A DNA stretch of 56,500 nucleotides, taken from Pseudomonas fluorescens (lineage in GTDB: Bacteria; Pseudomonadota; Gammaproteobacteria; Pseudomonadales; Pseudomonadaceae). The stretch covers positions 1 through 56,500 of the forward strand of contig NZ_CABVHQ010000038.1 in NCBI RefSeq assembly GCF_902497895.1. The letters are read 5' to 3'. The notes below the pieces were generated by a model that was not told the origin of the DNA, made no database searches, and worked only from the letters and a program-made list of their open reading frames with translations. A program made the position numbers and the translations under genes. Shown here in pieces: positions 24,473 through 33,805 of the stretch; position 1 is the stretch's first letter; the number at the start of each line of letters is the position of its first letter.

Positions 24473-25330
24473 ATGTTTAAATCACTCCACATGCGTGTCG
24501 CGGTAATGGCGCTTGTGATGGTCGGCGCTGCAGGTTGCTCGGAAAAGAAAGCCGCCATTTATGAGCATGAAGATTTTGCTGACTCCGGCACCTTCTCGCG
24601 TACCTACCCGGTCAGCGATAAGACCACCTGCGAGGCTGCGCGCCGCGCCCTGCTGAGTCAGGGTTATATCATCACCAGCAGCGATCCGAAGTTGATCAGC
24701 GGTCACAAAAGCTTTCAGCAGACCGGTGATTCGCACATGGAGATCAGCTTCAACGTCGTCTGTGCCGAAGACGGCAGCGCCGGGCATAATGCGACGATGT
24801 TCGCCAATGCCCTGCAGGACCGTTATGCGCTGAAGAAGACCAACAATTCTGCCAGCCTCGGGGTCGGTGTATTGGGGTCGGTGTCGATGCCGATCGGTTC
24901 CTCCGACGATTCGATGGTCAAGGTCGCCAGCGAAACCGTGTCTTCGGCCAAGTTTTACGAGCGTTTCTTTGCCCTGGTCGAGCTGTTCCTGCCACCAGAG
25001 GCCAAGAAAGTCGCGCATATCACCGAGAAACCGAAGACCGTTCTGGGTATGCCCGAACCCCAGGCGGCACCCGCCTCGGCAGCGCCGGCACCCGAGCCTG
25101 CACCTGCCGCACCAGAGCCTGGCGCCGCACCCGCCGCAGAACCGGCCAATATGATGCCCGCCGAAGATGCACCGGCCTCGGAGCCAGTGGCACCTCCAGC
25201 CGACACCGCGCCGATTGCCCCTGAAGAGTCCGCGGAGCCGGCCTCGTCGAACGAATCCACTGCGCCACCCGCCAATCCGGATTCGCTGCCGCCGCCCACA
25301 GAACCCATTTCTTCGATGCCGGTTCAGTAA
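24473..25330 (+). CDS. DUF2242 family lipoprotein with Pro/Ala-rich tail
   Basis: A 285-residue lipoprotein with signal peptide and lipobox (AAGC, Cys at residue 22). The globular part, about residues 30-185, matches DUF2242 (YEHEDFADSGTFSRTYPVSD, VASETVSSAKFYERFFALVELFL). From about residue 195 on it is a disordered tail made almost entirely of Pro, Ala, Glu and Ser, which may span toward or interact with the peptidoglycan. The function of the family is unknown. It stands alone between the ppiD terminator and a gap with no gene. Confidence 0.8.
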   Translation: MFKSLHMRVAVMALVMVGAAGCSEKKAAIYEHEDFADSGTFSRTYPVSDKTTCEAARRALLSQGYIITSSDPKLISGHKSFQQTGDSHMEISFNVVCAEDGSAGHNATMFANALQDRYALKKTNNSASLGVGVLGSVSMPIGSSDDSMVKVASETVSSAKFYERFFALVELFLPPEAKKVAHITEKPKTVLGMPEPQAAPASAAPAPEPAPAAPEPGAAPAAEPANMMPAEDAPASEPVAPPADTAPIAPEESAEPASSNESTAPPANPDSLPPPTEPISSMPVQ

Positions 25331-25615
25331 GCCCGGCTCAGACCGCTGCGGGATAACCGATCCCGTAGCGGATCATCGCTCGCGGCACGCCACGATGAGG
25401 CTGTCAGCCCACATCGGTTTACGCCTTCAGCGCGGCCGGCACAATCCTGAAAATCGTTACAAAGCGCGGCGGTAAATTCGTCGGGATCTGCTACGTTTAA
25501 TTTTTAAGCGCCTCGATGTCATGACGAAGTATTTTTTTCGTCACAAAGGCACTTTATGCTGAGGGCTAAGGTCATTTAATCAATCGGTTTTCACCGCACC
25601 CAAAAGGATTTCGCA

Positions 25616-25702
25616 ATGGACGAATACCAAGAAGAGCTGCTGGAATATCAAGCGTTTGAACTGGATCCGCTGGAGCCTGCAGAAGACGCTACCGAGCTGT
25701 AA
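25616..25702 (+). CDS. Possible acidic 28-residue protein
   Basis: The ATG at 25616 lies seven bases behind AAAAGGA and opens a 28-codon frame, MDEYQEELLEYQAFELDPLE and eight more residues, ending in TAA. The peptide is very acidic and shows normal codon use. It is preceded by about 280 bases with no gene. I cannot name a family; the Shine-Dalgarno and composition make it more than a chance frame, but translation is unproven. Confidence 0.5.
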   Translation: MDEYQEELLEYQAFELDPLEPAEDATEL

Positions 25703-25717
25703 GGGCAGGAGTGAACT

Positions 25718-26755
25718 TCAGGCGGATTGGCGATGACTGCGGCGAAACTCGCCAGGGGTCAGGCCGTTCCAGCGTTTGAAGGCCCGTTGAAAGGCTTCGG
25801 CTGAGGCGAAACCGAGCAAGTAGGCGATCTCCCCGAACGCCAGTTCGGTATCGCGGATATAGGTCATGGCCAGATCACGGCGAGTGTCGTTGAGAATCGC
25901 GCGAAACTGCGTGCCTTCCTCGGCGAGCTTGCGTCGCAGGGTCCAGGTCGGCAGTTTCAGGCGCGCCGCCACTTCTTCCAGGTCAGGTTCCCGGCCGCCA
26001 TTGAGCAGCGGCCCGAGCAACTGAATGATGCGCTCGCGCAGGCTGCGGGTTCGGGTCAGTTGCTCCAGTTCCCTTTCACAGAGTTTGAGCAGCAGGCGCC
26101 AGGTGCTGGGGCAATGCTCCGGGTTGCGCAGGGCCAGGCTGGCCTGGCTCAGGCGCAGTTGATTGTGCTCGGCGCCAAAGTGGATCGGGCAATCACCCAG
26201 CACCGCATAACGTTCGCGGTAATCCGGTTCGGCGAACTCGATGTCGATCTGCTCGGCGTGCAGCGTCTGGCCCAGGCTGGATAACTGCTGGAGCCAGCCG
26301 GCAATGATCGAGTCCACCACAAACCGGTTGTAGGCGTTGTAGGGGCTGATGGAATAGAACCTCAGCCAGGTGCCTTGGGTATCTTCATGAAAACTCGATT
26401 GGCCGCGATAATTCGAGCCGTACAAGGCTTCGAAGCGGATCAGGCAGCGCGCCGCTTCCCGTACCGTCGGTGCCTGGGCGGCCGTGACCCCGACCAGACC
26501 GGCCTGGCTGAGGCGGCTGAGTTGGCCCATGCGCAAACCCAATGCCGGGTCGCCGGTCAGTTGAATGGCGGCATGGCCGAGGCGCATGTAGCGCGGAATC
26601 GACAATCTGGCGCCGGCTTCGGCGAGCCGCGCCGGATCGAGACCATATTGCTCGAGCAGCTGCTGCGGATCCAGGCCATGGCTGCGCACCGCGTCGGCGA
26701 GGCTATGGACAAAACCTACCGACAGATCCCCAAGGCGCATCGGCATTGGTTTCAT
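25718..26755 (-). CDS. AraC family transcriptional regulator (Arabinose_bd N-terminal domain)
   Basis: The 345-residue regulator has an N-terminal effector domain of the 'Arabinose_bd' type seen in OruR/ArgR-like Pseudomonas regulators (HGLDPQQLLEQYGLDPARL, QLTGDPALGLRMGQL). The C-terminal AraC double helix-turn-helix is at about residues 250-340 (WTLRRKLAEEGTQFRAILNDTRRDLA and FGEIAYLLGFASAEAFQRAFKRW). It probably controls a catabolic or transport gene in response to a small ligand. It overlaps or abuts the nitrilase-like gene (its start is 4 bases from that stop), so the two are probably cotranscribed. Confidence 0.85.
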   Translation of the reverse strand: MKPMPMRLGDLSVGFVHSLADAVRSHGLDPQQLLEQYGLDPARLAEAGARLSIPRYMRLGHAAIQLTGDPALGLRMGQLSRLSQAGLVGVTAAQAPTVREAARCLIRFEALYGSNYRGQSSFHEDTQGTWLRFYSISPYNAYNRFVVDSIIAGWLQQLSSLGQTLHAEQIDIEFAEPDYRERYAVLGDCPIHFGAEHNQLRLSQASLALRNPEHCPSTWRLLLKLCERELEQLTRTRSLRERIIQLLGPLLNGGREPDLEEVAARLKLPTWTLRRKLAEEGTQFRAILNDTRRDLAMTYIRDTELAFGEIAYLLGFASAEAFQRAFKRWNGLTPGEFRRSHRQSA

Positions 26756-26758
26756 CGG

Positions 26759-27889
26759 TTACAACCAGATATTCAGCAGGCGGGCGCCACGGGCGTTGCC
26801 GTCGGCGATGGTTTGGCCGTTGCTGCTGATAAAACTCTGGCCGTCACTGCCTTGATCCCAGAATTGACCGCGCATGAACACACTCATACCCGCCAGGGCC
26901 TGACTGCTGGGAAGCTGGCTGATCAGTGTCAGGCGATGCCAGGCCGCACCTTCGCTGAGTTCGCCGGGCTTGAGACTGATTTCGCCGGGAGTCGACAGGC
27001 TTTTGTAGCCGCGCCAGGGTTTGTCCCAGGCGCCGCGGCCGATGACCGAGGCCGGAACGGCTATCAGCTGTGCGCCCTGGTCGTTGAGTTTGCGGTAGTT
27101 GGCGGGGTACCAGCTGTCGCTGCCGATCAACACCCCAAGGCGTCCGGCCGGAGTCTCGATGACGTTGATCGCCTGATCGGCACTCGGCTGGATCGAACCC
27201 TGCTCATCGAAGTTCGGATACAACTGGCGTTGCGGCTGGCCAATCGGCGCGCCATCACTGCCGAACACCAGAGTGCTGTTGTACAGCACACCCGACCCGA
27301 CGTTCAGCTGTCCGTCGCTGACGCTGGGTTCTGGCAGCACGATCGAGCCGGCCACCAGCGTCACGCCGAATTCCCTGGCCAGGCCGCCGAATAGCGCTTG
27401 GTAATCCTTGGCCATGGTTTTGGATTTCATGCGCAGGTGCGCATCGTCCAGGCGATTGTCGCCTTTGGCGCTGAGCAGTGCCCGGGCAAACGCCAGCGGG
27501 TTGCTGACGGCCAGCCAGTGCATGGCTTCGTCAAGGCTGTTGGCCTGGTACAGCTGTTTTTTCTCGCCGCTGAGCATCAGCCAGGTGCCGATATGTTCTG
27601 GCAGCACGACGATGGTCTTGGCATTCAGCAAGTCTTGATCCCGGGCGTGCTGCAAGTATGCGGCGAGCTTGCGATGCAAGCGCTGGGGGCTTTGATAATC
27701 GGAGGGGAATAGCTCGGGCTGGATGCCCAGCAGATTGCCGCGATCGGCACGCACGCCTTGATCCACCGCAAGGTTGATCCGCAAGTCCGAAAGGTAGTGG
27801 CCGACGGGGCGTTCGGCGGTCCACATCCCATAGGTGGTGATAACGGCGATCAAGGCTATGGAAAAGGTCAAGCAAAGAAGTTTGCGCAT
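26759..27889 (-). CDS. Exported nitrilase-fold protein without catalytic Lys and Cys
   Basis: The 376-residue protein begins with a signal or anchor sequence (LLCLTFSIALIAVITTYGM). The body has the carbon-nitrogen hydrolase layout, with the glutamate of the triad in VVLPEHIG (E98). At the lysine position the segment reads PQRQLYPNFDE. The nucleophile strand that is normally (I)C-x-D-x-x-x-P reads IGSDSWYP, with G256 in the Cys position. The only cysteine of the whole protein is in the leader (C6). It is therefore probably not an active amidase or nitrilase; periplasmic binding or a structural role is possible. It lies upstream of, and probably in one transcript with, the AraC regulator. Confidence 0.75.
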   Translation of the reverse strand: MRKLLCLTFSIALIAVITTYGMWTAERPVGHYLSDLRINLAVDQGVRADRGNLLGIQPELFPSDYQSPQRLHRKLAAYLQHARDQDLLNAKTIVVLPEHIGTWLMLSGEKKQLYQANSLDEAMHWLAVSNPLAFARALLSAKGDNRLDDAHLRMKSKTMAKDYQALFGGLAREFGVTLVAGSIVLPEPSVSDGQLNVGSGVLYNSTLVFGSDGAPIGQPQRQLYPNFDEQGSIQPSADQAINVIETPAGRLGVLIGSDSWYPANYRKLNDQGAQLIAVPASVIGRGAWDKPWRGYKSLSTPGEISLKPGELSEGAAWHRLTLISQLPSSQALAGMSVFMRGQFWDQGSDGQSFISSNGQTIADGNARGARLLNIWL

Positions 27890-28097
27890 GGGGAAACAAT
27901 TAACGGCCGTGTGCAGGGTTCGCGACTAGGGTAGGGCCCATGCACGGGATTGCCAAGGGGTGCTGTGCATTTGGATCAATAAGTTGTCAGTTACGGTCAT
28001 TGAGTGAAAGGGGGGCGTGCTCTTAGTCTGTCGACATGACTGATGGGAGCCGTAGAGCTCCTGCACTTTTCCGTGATTGCTTGTTGTGGAGTTACCG

Positions 28098-30137
28098 ATG
28101 GCCGCCGCTCATTACCCGCACCTGTTGGCCCCGCTGGATCTGGGTTTCACCACCCTGCGCAACCGCACCCTGATGGGCTCGATGCACACCGGCCTGGAAG
28201 AAAAGCCCGGTGGTTTCGAGCGCATGGCGGCTTACTTCGCCGAGCGTGCCCGTGGTGGTGTCGGCCTGATGGTCACCGGCGGGATTGGTCCGAACGACGA
28301 GGGTGGGGTGTATTCGGGCGCGGCCAAGCTGACCACCGAGGAAGAGGCGCTGAAACACCGGATCGTGACCCGGGCGGTACACGAAGCGGGCGGCAAGATC
28401 TGCATGCAGATCCTCCACGCCGGGCGTTATGCCTACAGCCCCAGGCAAGTAGCGCCCAGTGCCATCCAGGCACCGATCAACCCGTTCAAGCCCAAAGAGC
28501 TGGATGAGGAAGGCATCGAGAAGCAGATCAGCGACTTCGTCACCTGTTCGACCCTCGCGCAACACGCCGAGTACGACGGCGTCGAAATCATGGGCTCCGA
28601 AGGCTACTTCATTAACCAGTTCCTCGCGGCGCACACCAACCATCGCACCGACCGCTGGGGCGGCAGCTATGAGAACCGGATGCGCTTGCCAGTGGAAATC
28701 GTCCGCCGCGTGCGTGAAGCGTCAGGGCCGAACTTCATCATCATTTATCGCCTGTCGATGCTCGACCTGGTGGAAGGCGGCAGCACCTGGGAGGAAATCG
28801 TCCAGTTGGCCAAGGCCATCGAACAGGCCGGCGCGACCCTGATCAACACCGGGATCGGCTGGCATGAAGCGCGGATTCCGACCATCGCCACCAAAGTCCC
28901 GCGTGCGGCGTTCAGCAAGGTCACCGCCAAGTTGCGGGGAGCGGTGAGCATTCCGTTGATCACCACCAACCGCATCAACACCCCGGAAGTCGCCGAACAG
29001 ATTCTGGCTGAAGGCGACGCCGACATGGTGTCGATGGCGCGGCCGTTCCTCGCCGACCCGGACTTCGTCAACAAGGCCGCGGCCGGACGGGGCGATGAAA
29101 TCAACACCTGCATCGGTTGCAATCAGGCCTGCCTGGATCACACCTTCGGCGGCAAGTTGACCAGCTGTCTGGTGAACCCGCGGGCGTGTCATGAAACCGA
29201 ACTGAATTACCTGCCGGTGCAGCAGATCAAGAAAATCGCCGTGGTCGGCGCCGGGCCTGCGGGGTTGTCAGCCGCTACCGTCGCGGCCGAGCGTGGGCAT
29301 CAGGTGACCTTGTTCGATTCCGCCAGCGAGATCGGTGGCCAGTTCAACGTCGCCAAGCGCGTACCGGGCAAGGAAGAGTTTTTCGAAACCCTGCGTTATT
29401 TCAAACGCAAATTGCAGACCAGCCATGTCGAGTTGTGCCTGAACACTCGGGTCGATGTCGCGCAATTGCTCGCGGGCGGCTATGACGAGATCATCCTCGC
29501 CACCGGTATTGCGCCACGGTTACCGGCGATCCCTGGGGTGGAACACGCCAAGGTCCTGAGTTACCTGGACGTGATCCTCGAGCGCAAGCCTGTCGGTAAA
29601 AGCGTGGCGGTGATCGGCGCCGGTGGTATCGGTTTCGACGTCTCGGAGTTCCTGGTCCATCAAGGAGTATCCACCAGCCAGGATCGCGAGGCGTTCTGGA
29701 AGGAATGGGGCATCGATACTCATCTCGAAGCGCGCGGCGGTGTCGCCGGGATCAAGGCTGAGCCCCATGCACCAGCGCGTGAGGTGTTCCTGCTGCAACG
29801 CAAGAAGTCCAAGGTCGGTGACGGGCTGGGTAAAACCACCGGCTGGATCCATCGCACCGGTCTGAAAAACAAGCAGGTGCAGATGCTCAACAGCGTCGAA
29901 TACCTGAAGATCGACGATGACGGTTTGCATATCCGCATGGGCGAAACCGGCGAGCCGCAGGTGTTGGCGGTGGACAACATCGTGATCTGCGCCGGGCAAG
30001 ACCCGCTGCGTGAATTGCATGAAGGCCTGGTGGCCGCCGGGCAGAATGTGCATTTGATTGGGGGGGCGGACGTGGCCGCTGAACTGGATGCCAAGCGGGC
30101 AATCAACCAGGGTTCGCGGTTGGCTGCAGAGCTGTAA
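28098..30137 (+). CDS. fadH: NADPH-dependent 2,4-dienoyl-CoA reductase FadH
   Basis: The 679-residue enzyme reduces 2,4-dienoyl-CoA intermediates during breakdown of unsaturated fatty acids. It has the N-terminal FMN barrel (LDLGFTTLRNRTLMGSMHTGLEE), the 4Fe-4S cysteines in CIGCNQACLDHTFGGKLTSC at about residues 335-355, and the C-terminal FAD/NADPH domain (VVGAGPAGLSAATVAAERG; VIGAGGIGFDV). The sequence follows E. coli FadH closely. The ATG at 28098 follows GGAG by six bases; an in-frame start 21 bases upstream is less likely. A large REP-type repeat follows. Confidence 0.93.
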   Translation: MAAAHYPHLLAPLDLGFTTLRNRTLMGSMHTGLEEKPGGFERMAAYFAERARGGVGLMVTGGIGPNDEGGVYSGAAKLTTEEEALKHRIVTRAVHEAGGKICMQILHAGRYAYSPRQVAPSAIQAPINPFKPKELDEEGIEKQISDFVTCSTLAQHAEYDGVEIMGSEGYFINQFLAAHTNHRTDRWGGSYENRMRLPVEIVRRVREASGPNFIIIYRLSMLDLVEGGSTWEEIVQLAKAIEQAGATLINTGIGWHEARIPTIATKVPRAAFSKVTAKLRGAVSIPLITTNRINTPEVAEQILAEGDADMVSMARPFLADPDFVNKAAAGRGDEINTCIGCNQACLDHTFGGKLTSCLVNPRACHETELNYLPVQQIKKIAVVGAGPAGLSAATVAAERGHQVTLFDSASEIGGQFNVAKRVPGKEEFFETLRYFKRKLQTSHVELCLNTRVDVAQLLAGGYDEIILATGIAPRLPAIPGVEHAKVLSYLDVILERKPVGKSVAVIGAGGIGFDVSEFLVHQGVSTSQDREAFWKEWGIDTHLEARGGVAGIKAEPHAPAREVFLLQRKKSKVGDGLGKTTGWIHRTGLKNKQVQMLNSVEYLKIDDDGLHIRMGETGEPQVLAVDNIVICAGQDPLRELHEGLVAAGQNVHLIGGADVAAELDAKRAINQGSRLAAEL

Positions 30138-30168
30138 CCAACGCAATATTGCGACAATCACAAAACCC

Positions 30169-30332
30169 TGTGGCGAGGGGGCTTGTCGGAACGCCGCATC
30201 GCCCCGCTCGGCTGCGAAGCAGTCGTAAAATCGGTGAATGCGGTGTCCCTGATACAACGCCTTTGCAGTTTTTAGGGCCGCTGCGCGCCCGAACGGGGCG
30301 ATGCGGCTTTCCGACAAGCCCCCTCGCCACAA
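30169..30332. repeat. Long inverted repeat (REPIN-like) between fadH and the PLP enzyme gene
   Basis: The left arm (TGTGGCGAGGGGGCTTGTCGG, then CGCCGCATCGCCCCG) is matched by its near reverse complement at the right end (CGGGGCGATGCGGC, then CCGACAAGCCCCCTCGCCACA). The same arm words recur at 1-33 and 49446-49586. The element ends about 55 bases before the next start codon. Confidence 0.8.
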
Positions 30333-30387
30333 GTGCTCCCACTCTGCTGCTAATATGCCGCTCTTTCCACCTAGAGCTCGGGCGCCA

Positions 30388-31320
30388 ATGCTTTCCCTTC
30401 CTTCCGACTGGCTACCTAGCGCGCCCCTCGAGCACCTTCATCTGGACTGGCTCACCCAAGCCAATATCCACGTCGTCGTGTTGCGCCTGGACCTCATCGA
30501 CCCACTGATCTCTGGCAACAAGTGGTTCAAGCTGATCGAACATCTGGCAGTCGCCGATCTTGCCGGGGCCCAGGGCATCATCAGCCTGGGTGGCGCTCAC
30601 TCCAATCATCTGCACGCGCTGGCAGCAGCGGGGAAGCGCTTTGGTTTTCCTGTCGTCGGCCTGTTGCGCGGTCATCCACAAGAAACCCCGACTGTTCTGG
30701 ATTTGCAGGCGTTCGGCATGCAATTGCATTGGCTGGGTTATGGCGGCTATCGCGCGCGGCATGAGCCCGGCTTCTGGCTGCCATGGCGGGCGCAATACCC
30801 GCATTTGCAACCCGTGCCCGAAGGCGGTGGTGGTCTGCCGGGGGCGCGCGGCTGTGCAGGATTGCTGGCCATGGCACGGGATCAACTGGGTGCACTGGGC
30901 TGGAACGACTATGACGGCTGGTGGCTGGCCGCCGGGACCGGTACCACGCTGGCCGGGCTGGTGCTGGCCGAAGCGGGGGCGCATCCGGTCTATGGTGCGC
31001 TGGCGGTACCGGATGATCACGGAGTTGCTCGACAGGTCGAGGCGATTATCCAGGAGGCGGGCCTGTGCAATCCCGCGTATGAGCTGTTCGATGGCAGTCG
31101 CGGCGGTTTCGCCAAGGTCGATCCGGCGCTACTGGAGTTCATCCGGTTAACCGAACAGGCCAGCAGCGTGCCGCTTGAACCGCTGTACACCGGCAAGGCG
31201 CTGATGGCCTTGAAACAGCAAATCGAAGCAGGGCGTTTTGCCCCGGGCGCTCGATTGATCTTCGTGCATACCGGCGGTTTGCAGGGCCGCCGGGGTTTTG
31301 CTGTAGCGGACCAGCACTAG
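30388..31320 (+). CDS. PLP-dependent D-cysteine desulfhydrase / ACC deaminase family enzyme
   Basis: The 310-residue enzyme belongs to the tryptophan synthase beta-like fold. The cofactor lysine lies in SGNKWFKL, and the SLGGAHSNHLHALAAAG segment resembles the S-N-H substrate and phosphate loop of D-cysteine desulfhydrase and ACC deaminase. A glycine-rich TGTTLAGL loop binds the cofactor phosphate. The ATG at 30388 is chosen as the last start before conserved sequence; the upstream part of the frame lies in the repeat. Likely activity is release of sulfide and ammonia from D-cysteine, but true ACC deaminase activity would need specific residues that I cannot confirm. Confidence 0.78.
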   Translation: MLSLPSDWLPSAPLEHLHLDWLTQANIHVVVLRLDLIDPLISGNKWFKLIEHLAVADLAGAQGIISLGGAHSNHLHALAAAGKRFGFPVVGLLRGHPQETPTVLDLQAFGMQLHWLGYGGYRARHEPGFWLPWRAQYPHLQPVPEGGGGLPGARGCAGLLAMARDQLGALGWNDYDGWWLAAGTGTTLAGLVLAEAGAHPVYGALAVPDDHGVARQVEAIIQEAGLCNPAYELFDGSRGGFAKVDPALLEFIRLTEQASSVPLEPLYTGKALMALKQQIEAGRFAPGARLIFVHTGGLQGRRGFAVADQH

Positions 31321-31496
31321 CCGAGTTTGAACAGCCGAAACAGTTCGGGCGCAGCGTGGCAATCGTTGATGGTCCGCAACGCGATCCGGCGCAAGGAGCG
31401 CGCCGAAGACCACGGGCGCCGTCCGCGGCACCTGGATGTGCGTCTGGCCAGGTTCGCCGTAGCGGCGGGCAAGGCCGACAAAGGCTGATTGCGGCT
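31321..31496. other. Gap after vgrG with a possible gene remnant
   Basis: The VgrG frame continues after its stop without a further stop until position 31321 on the minus strand, about 58 codons. The last part (LRRIALRTINDCHAAPELFR, then LFKLG) reads like a protein C-terminus. No ATG and no Shine-Dalgarno are present. It may be the end of a decayed effector or immunity gene, or chance. Confidence 0.25.
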
Positions 31497-33587
31497 TCAG
31501 CGCCAAGTGTCCTTGCCATTCACCAGCCAGTCGAATAACAGACTCGATTCGCTGGCGGCAGCTTGCGCCATGAACGCCGTACCGGTACTCATGAACGCCT
31601 GTCGTTGCTCGGTATTCCAGTGTTGCTGGAAGTACTCGGCCAGCGCCACACATTGTCCCGGGTACAGCAGGCACAGTTGGTCGGGGGTTCGAATGAACTC
31701 CAGGGCCAACCGACGCCTTTGTTTCGGGCTCAGGTCGAGGCTGCCCAGGTGCTGGCTTTTGCCTTCCATGAGGATGTCGTCGCGACTCAGGCTGGTCAGG
31801 TCCTGCAGCCCTGGACGAGGCATGCGGACGATGTACCACCGGGTGTCGGGCAGGCGCTGGTCCGAGGCCGGCGGATGCTCGAACAAGTAGATATCAGCGT
31901 TCCACAGTTCGGGCTCGGCGGGTGTTTGTTCAGGCACCTGTGACGGATCCTGGCCTGGGGCGTTTGAGTCGAACATGGCTCCAGACAGCGTGATATTGCT
32001 CGGGCTGAGGTGCAGCCGATTGCCATTGGCGGTCAATGTCAGCGGCTGGTTTTGCTGCACCTGCAGTGTTTGCCCCGGCTCGACATGCAAGCGCTGGGTG
32101 TTTTCGGCCAGCCGTTGCCCATTGAGGTAAATACCGGGCAGGGCTGTCGCCGGGTCCGCTGTCGGAGCTGGCATTGCAAGACTGCCCGCGGCCGGCCAGA
32201 CGATTGGCTGGTCCGGGTCGTTGTCGATGAAACTGACCAGCACTTCGCCGCCGGCCATGGGCAAACGGCTGTGCTCGATCCGGTCACTGAGTGCGGGATA
32301 AGCGATCGGCAGCCAGAGGCCGCTGCGCTGGTGATGGCTGTTTTGTCGATCCCATGCCAGACATACCTTGATCCGTCCCTGGTCATCCTGCGCTGCCGGT
32401 TGCCCTTGGGGGCCGACCACCCAGGCCCGCTGATAGCCGGGCATGCACGGTTTAGGGTGCTTGAGCGCCGGTCGGAAAGCCACGCACCAGGGAATGGCCT
32501 GGAACTGATTGCGATACCCCTCGGGCAATGGCGCAGGCGTGGCGTCAGCAAAGCGCTCATGGCTCAATCCCTCGGCCACTTCCCATCCGGACGGCGCCAG
32601 GGTCGCAGGCTTGAATCCCGACTGTTGCCACTGATGGTGCACCTCGCTGAGCAACCATTGATCGTTGAACTGTGACAGGGGATGGCTCAGTACCTGGAGG
32701 ACCTGGCCGCTGCGCAGCCGGGGCTGATCGCTGTGACCGACGATGTGTCGCTGTTGGCTGCGCAGGCGCTCCAGCGCACGCCGACCTCGCAGGCTCAGGT
32801 GCACTTGATCGGGGGCGAGTCGGCTGGCGGGGCCGTACTTCTGACCATGGGTTTGATTGGTAGCACCCTGGTCGGCGCCAGGCGTGTCAAGCACCAGGAG
32901 TTGGCTATTGACGCGCGTCGGTTGCGCCACCTCGGCAATGTGCCATTCGGACAGGTGGCTGATGGTCGGTTGATCAGGTTGTTGTTCTGCGGGAAAACGA
33001 TAAGGGGTGATTACCGGCAGCTGCACAAACCCCTCACTGTCATCGGCAAACACCAGGACATGCCGATCGTTCTGGTGCTCGAAGTGGTAGTGGATACCTT
33101 CTTCCTCACACAAGCGATGCAGAAAATACAGGTCGCTTTCGTCGTACTGAATGCAAAAGGGCCGCGGCGGGTATTGGCCATTGGGCAGTTCGAAACGGTA
33201 GCTGCTGACCGGCAGCCGGTGTTCTTCGAGTAACTGCCGCAGAATCAGCGGTACGCTCAGGTCGTGGAACACTCGCCGGCAGCTGCGTTGCTCCAGCACT
33301 TGAAGGTGGGGCGTCAGGGTGAGGCTGTAACCGGTCTGGAGTAACCCGAGAGGGTGTTTGCCAACCCGCTGAATGATGCCGTGGATGCCGCTGTCATCTC
33401 CCAGGCGCAGGAACGCCGGTTGTTGCAGCAAGGGCTCGAGGTCGGTTCCGGGGGCGCAGTCGATCAGTTCGATATCGAAACGAAAAGGTTCATTGAGGGC
33501 TTCGCGACCGGTGAAACGGGTCACCTGAAGGCTCCAGGAGCCTTCGCAGCTCGACAGGGTAACGGGGGGTTGCAGATCCTTGTGCAT
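31497..33587 (-). CDS. Type VI secretion spike protein VgrG (TssI) with C-terminal extension
   Basis: The 696-residue protein has the gp27-like N-terminal part with the VgrG landmarks EPFRFDIELI and YDESDLYFLHRLCEEEGIHYHF (about residues 155-175). The gp5/OB part reads DDQGRIKVCLAWDRQ at about residues 405-420, and a beta-rich segment (TLQVQQNQPLTLTANGNRLHL) follows. From about residue 560 a further 130 residues (DIYLFEHPPASDQRLPDTRWYIVRM onward) match nothing I recognise. It may be a fused effector or an effector-loading domain. No Hcp, PAAR, DUF4123 or other T6SS gene is in the window, so it is an orphan copy. An immunity gene would be expected downstream but only a short remnant is seen. 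Confidence 0.85.
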   Translation of the reverse strand: MHKDLQPPVTLSSCEGSWSLQVTRFTGREALNEPFRFDIELIDCAPGTDLEPLLQQPAFLRLGDDSGIHGIIQRVGKHPLGLLQTGYSLTLTPHLQVLEQRSCRRVFHDLSVPLILRQLLEEHRLPVSSYRFELPNGQYPPRPFCIQYDESDLYFLHRLCEEEGIHYHFEHQNDRHVLVFADDSEGFVQLPVITPYRFPAEQQPDQPTISHLSEWHIAEVAQPTRVNSQLLVLDTPGADQGATNQTHGQKYGPASRLAPDQVHLSLRGRRALERLRSQQRHIVGHSDQPRLRSGQVLQVLSHPLSQFNDQWLLSEVHHQWQQSGFKPATLAPSGWEVAEGLSHERFADATPAPLPEGYRNQFQAIPWCVAFRPALKHPKPCMPGYQRAWVVGPQGQPAAQDDQGRIKVCLAWDRQNSHHQRSGLWLPIAYPALSDRIEHSRLPMAGGEVLVSFIDNDPDQPIVWPAAGSLAMPAPTADPATALPGIYLNGQRLAENTQRLHVEPGQTLQVQQNQPLTLTANGNRLHLSPSNITLSGAMFDSNAPGQDPSQVPEQTPAEPELWNADIYLFEHPPASDQRLPDTRWYIVRMPRPGLQDLTSLSRDDILMEGKSQHLGSLDLSPKQRRRLALEFIRTPDQLCLLYPGQCVALAEYFQQHWNTEQRQAFMSTGTAFMAQAAASESSLLFDWLVNGKDTWR

Positions 33588-33805
33588 CTCATGCGCTCTT
33601 GCCTTCGATCAGGGGGGCAGAGGTTACGAAACGACAGAGGCAAATGGGGAGCGCCAACCGGCTTTTAGGAAAGCCCCTACGACATGGTGTGGAGAAGTCG
33701 ATCAGCCACTCTACTTTTTGGTCGATTGGTAACTTTATGCCGTATAAACTTGCACAACGCGTCGGCCAATAGATGTTTCGGCGCCACAGATCAAGAGAGT
33801 GAGTA

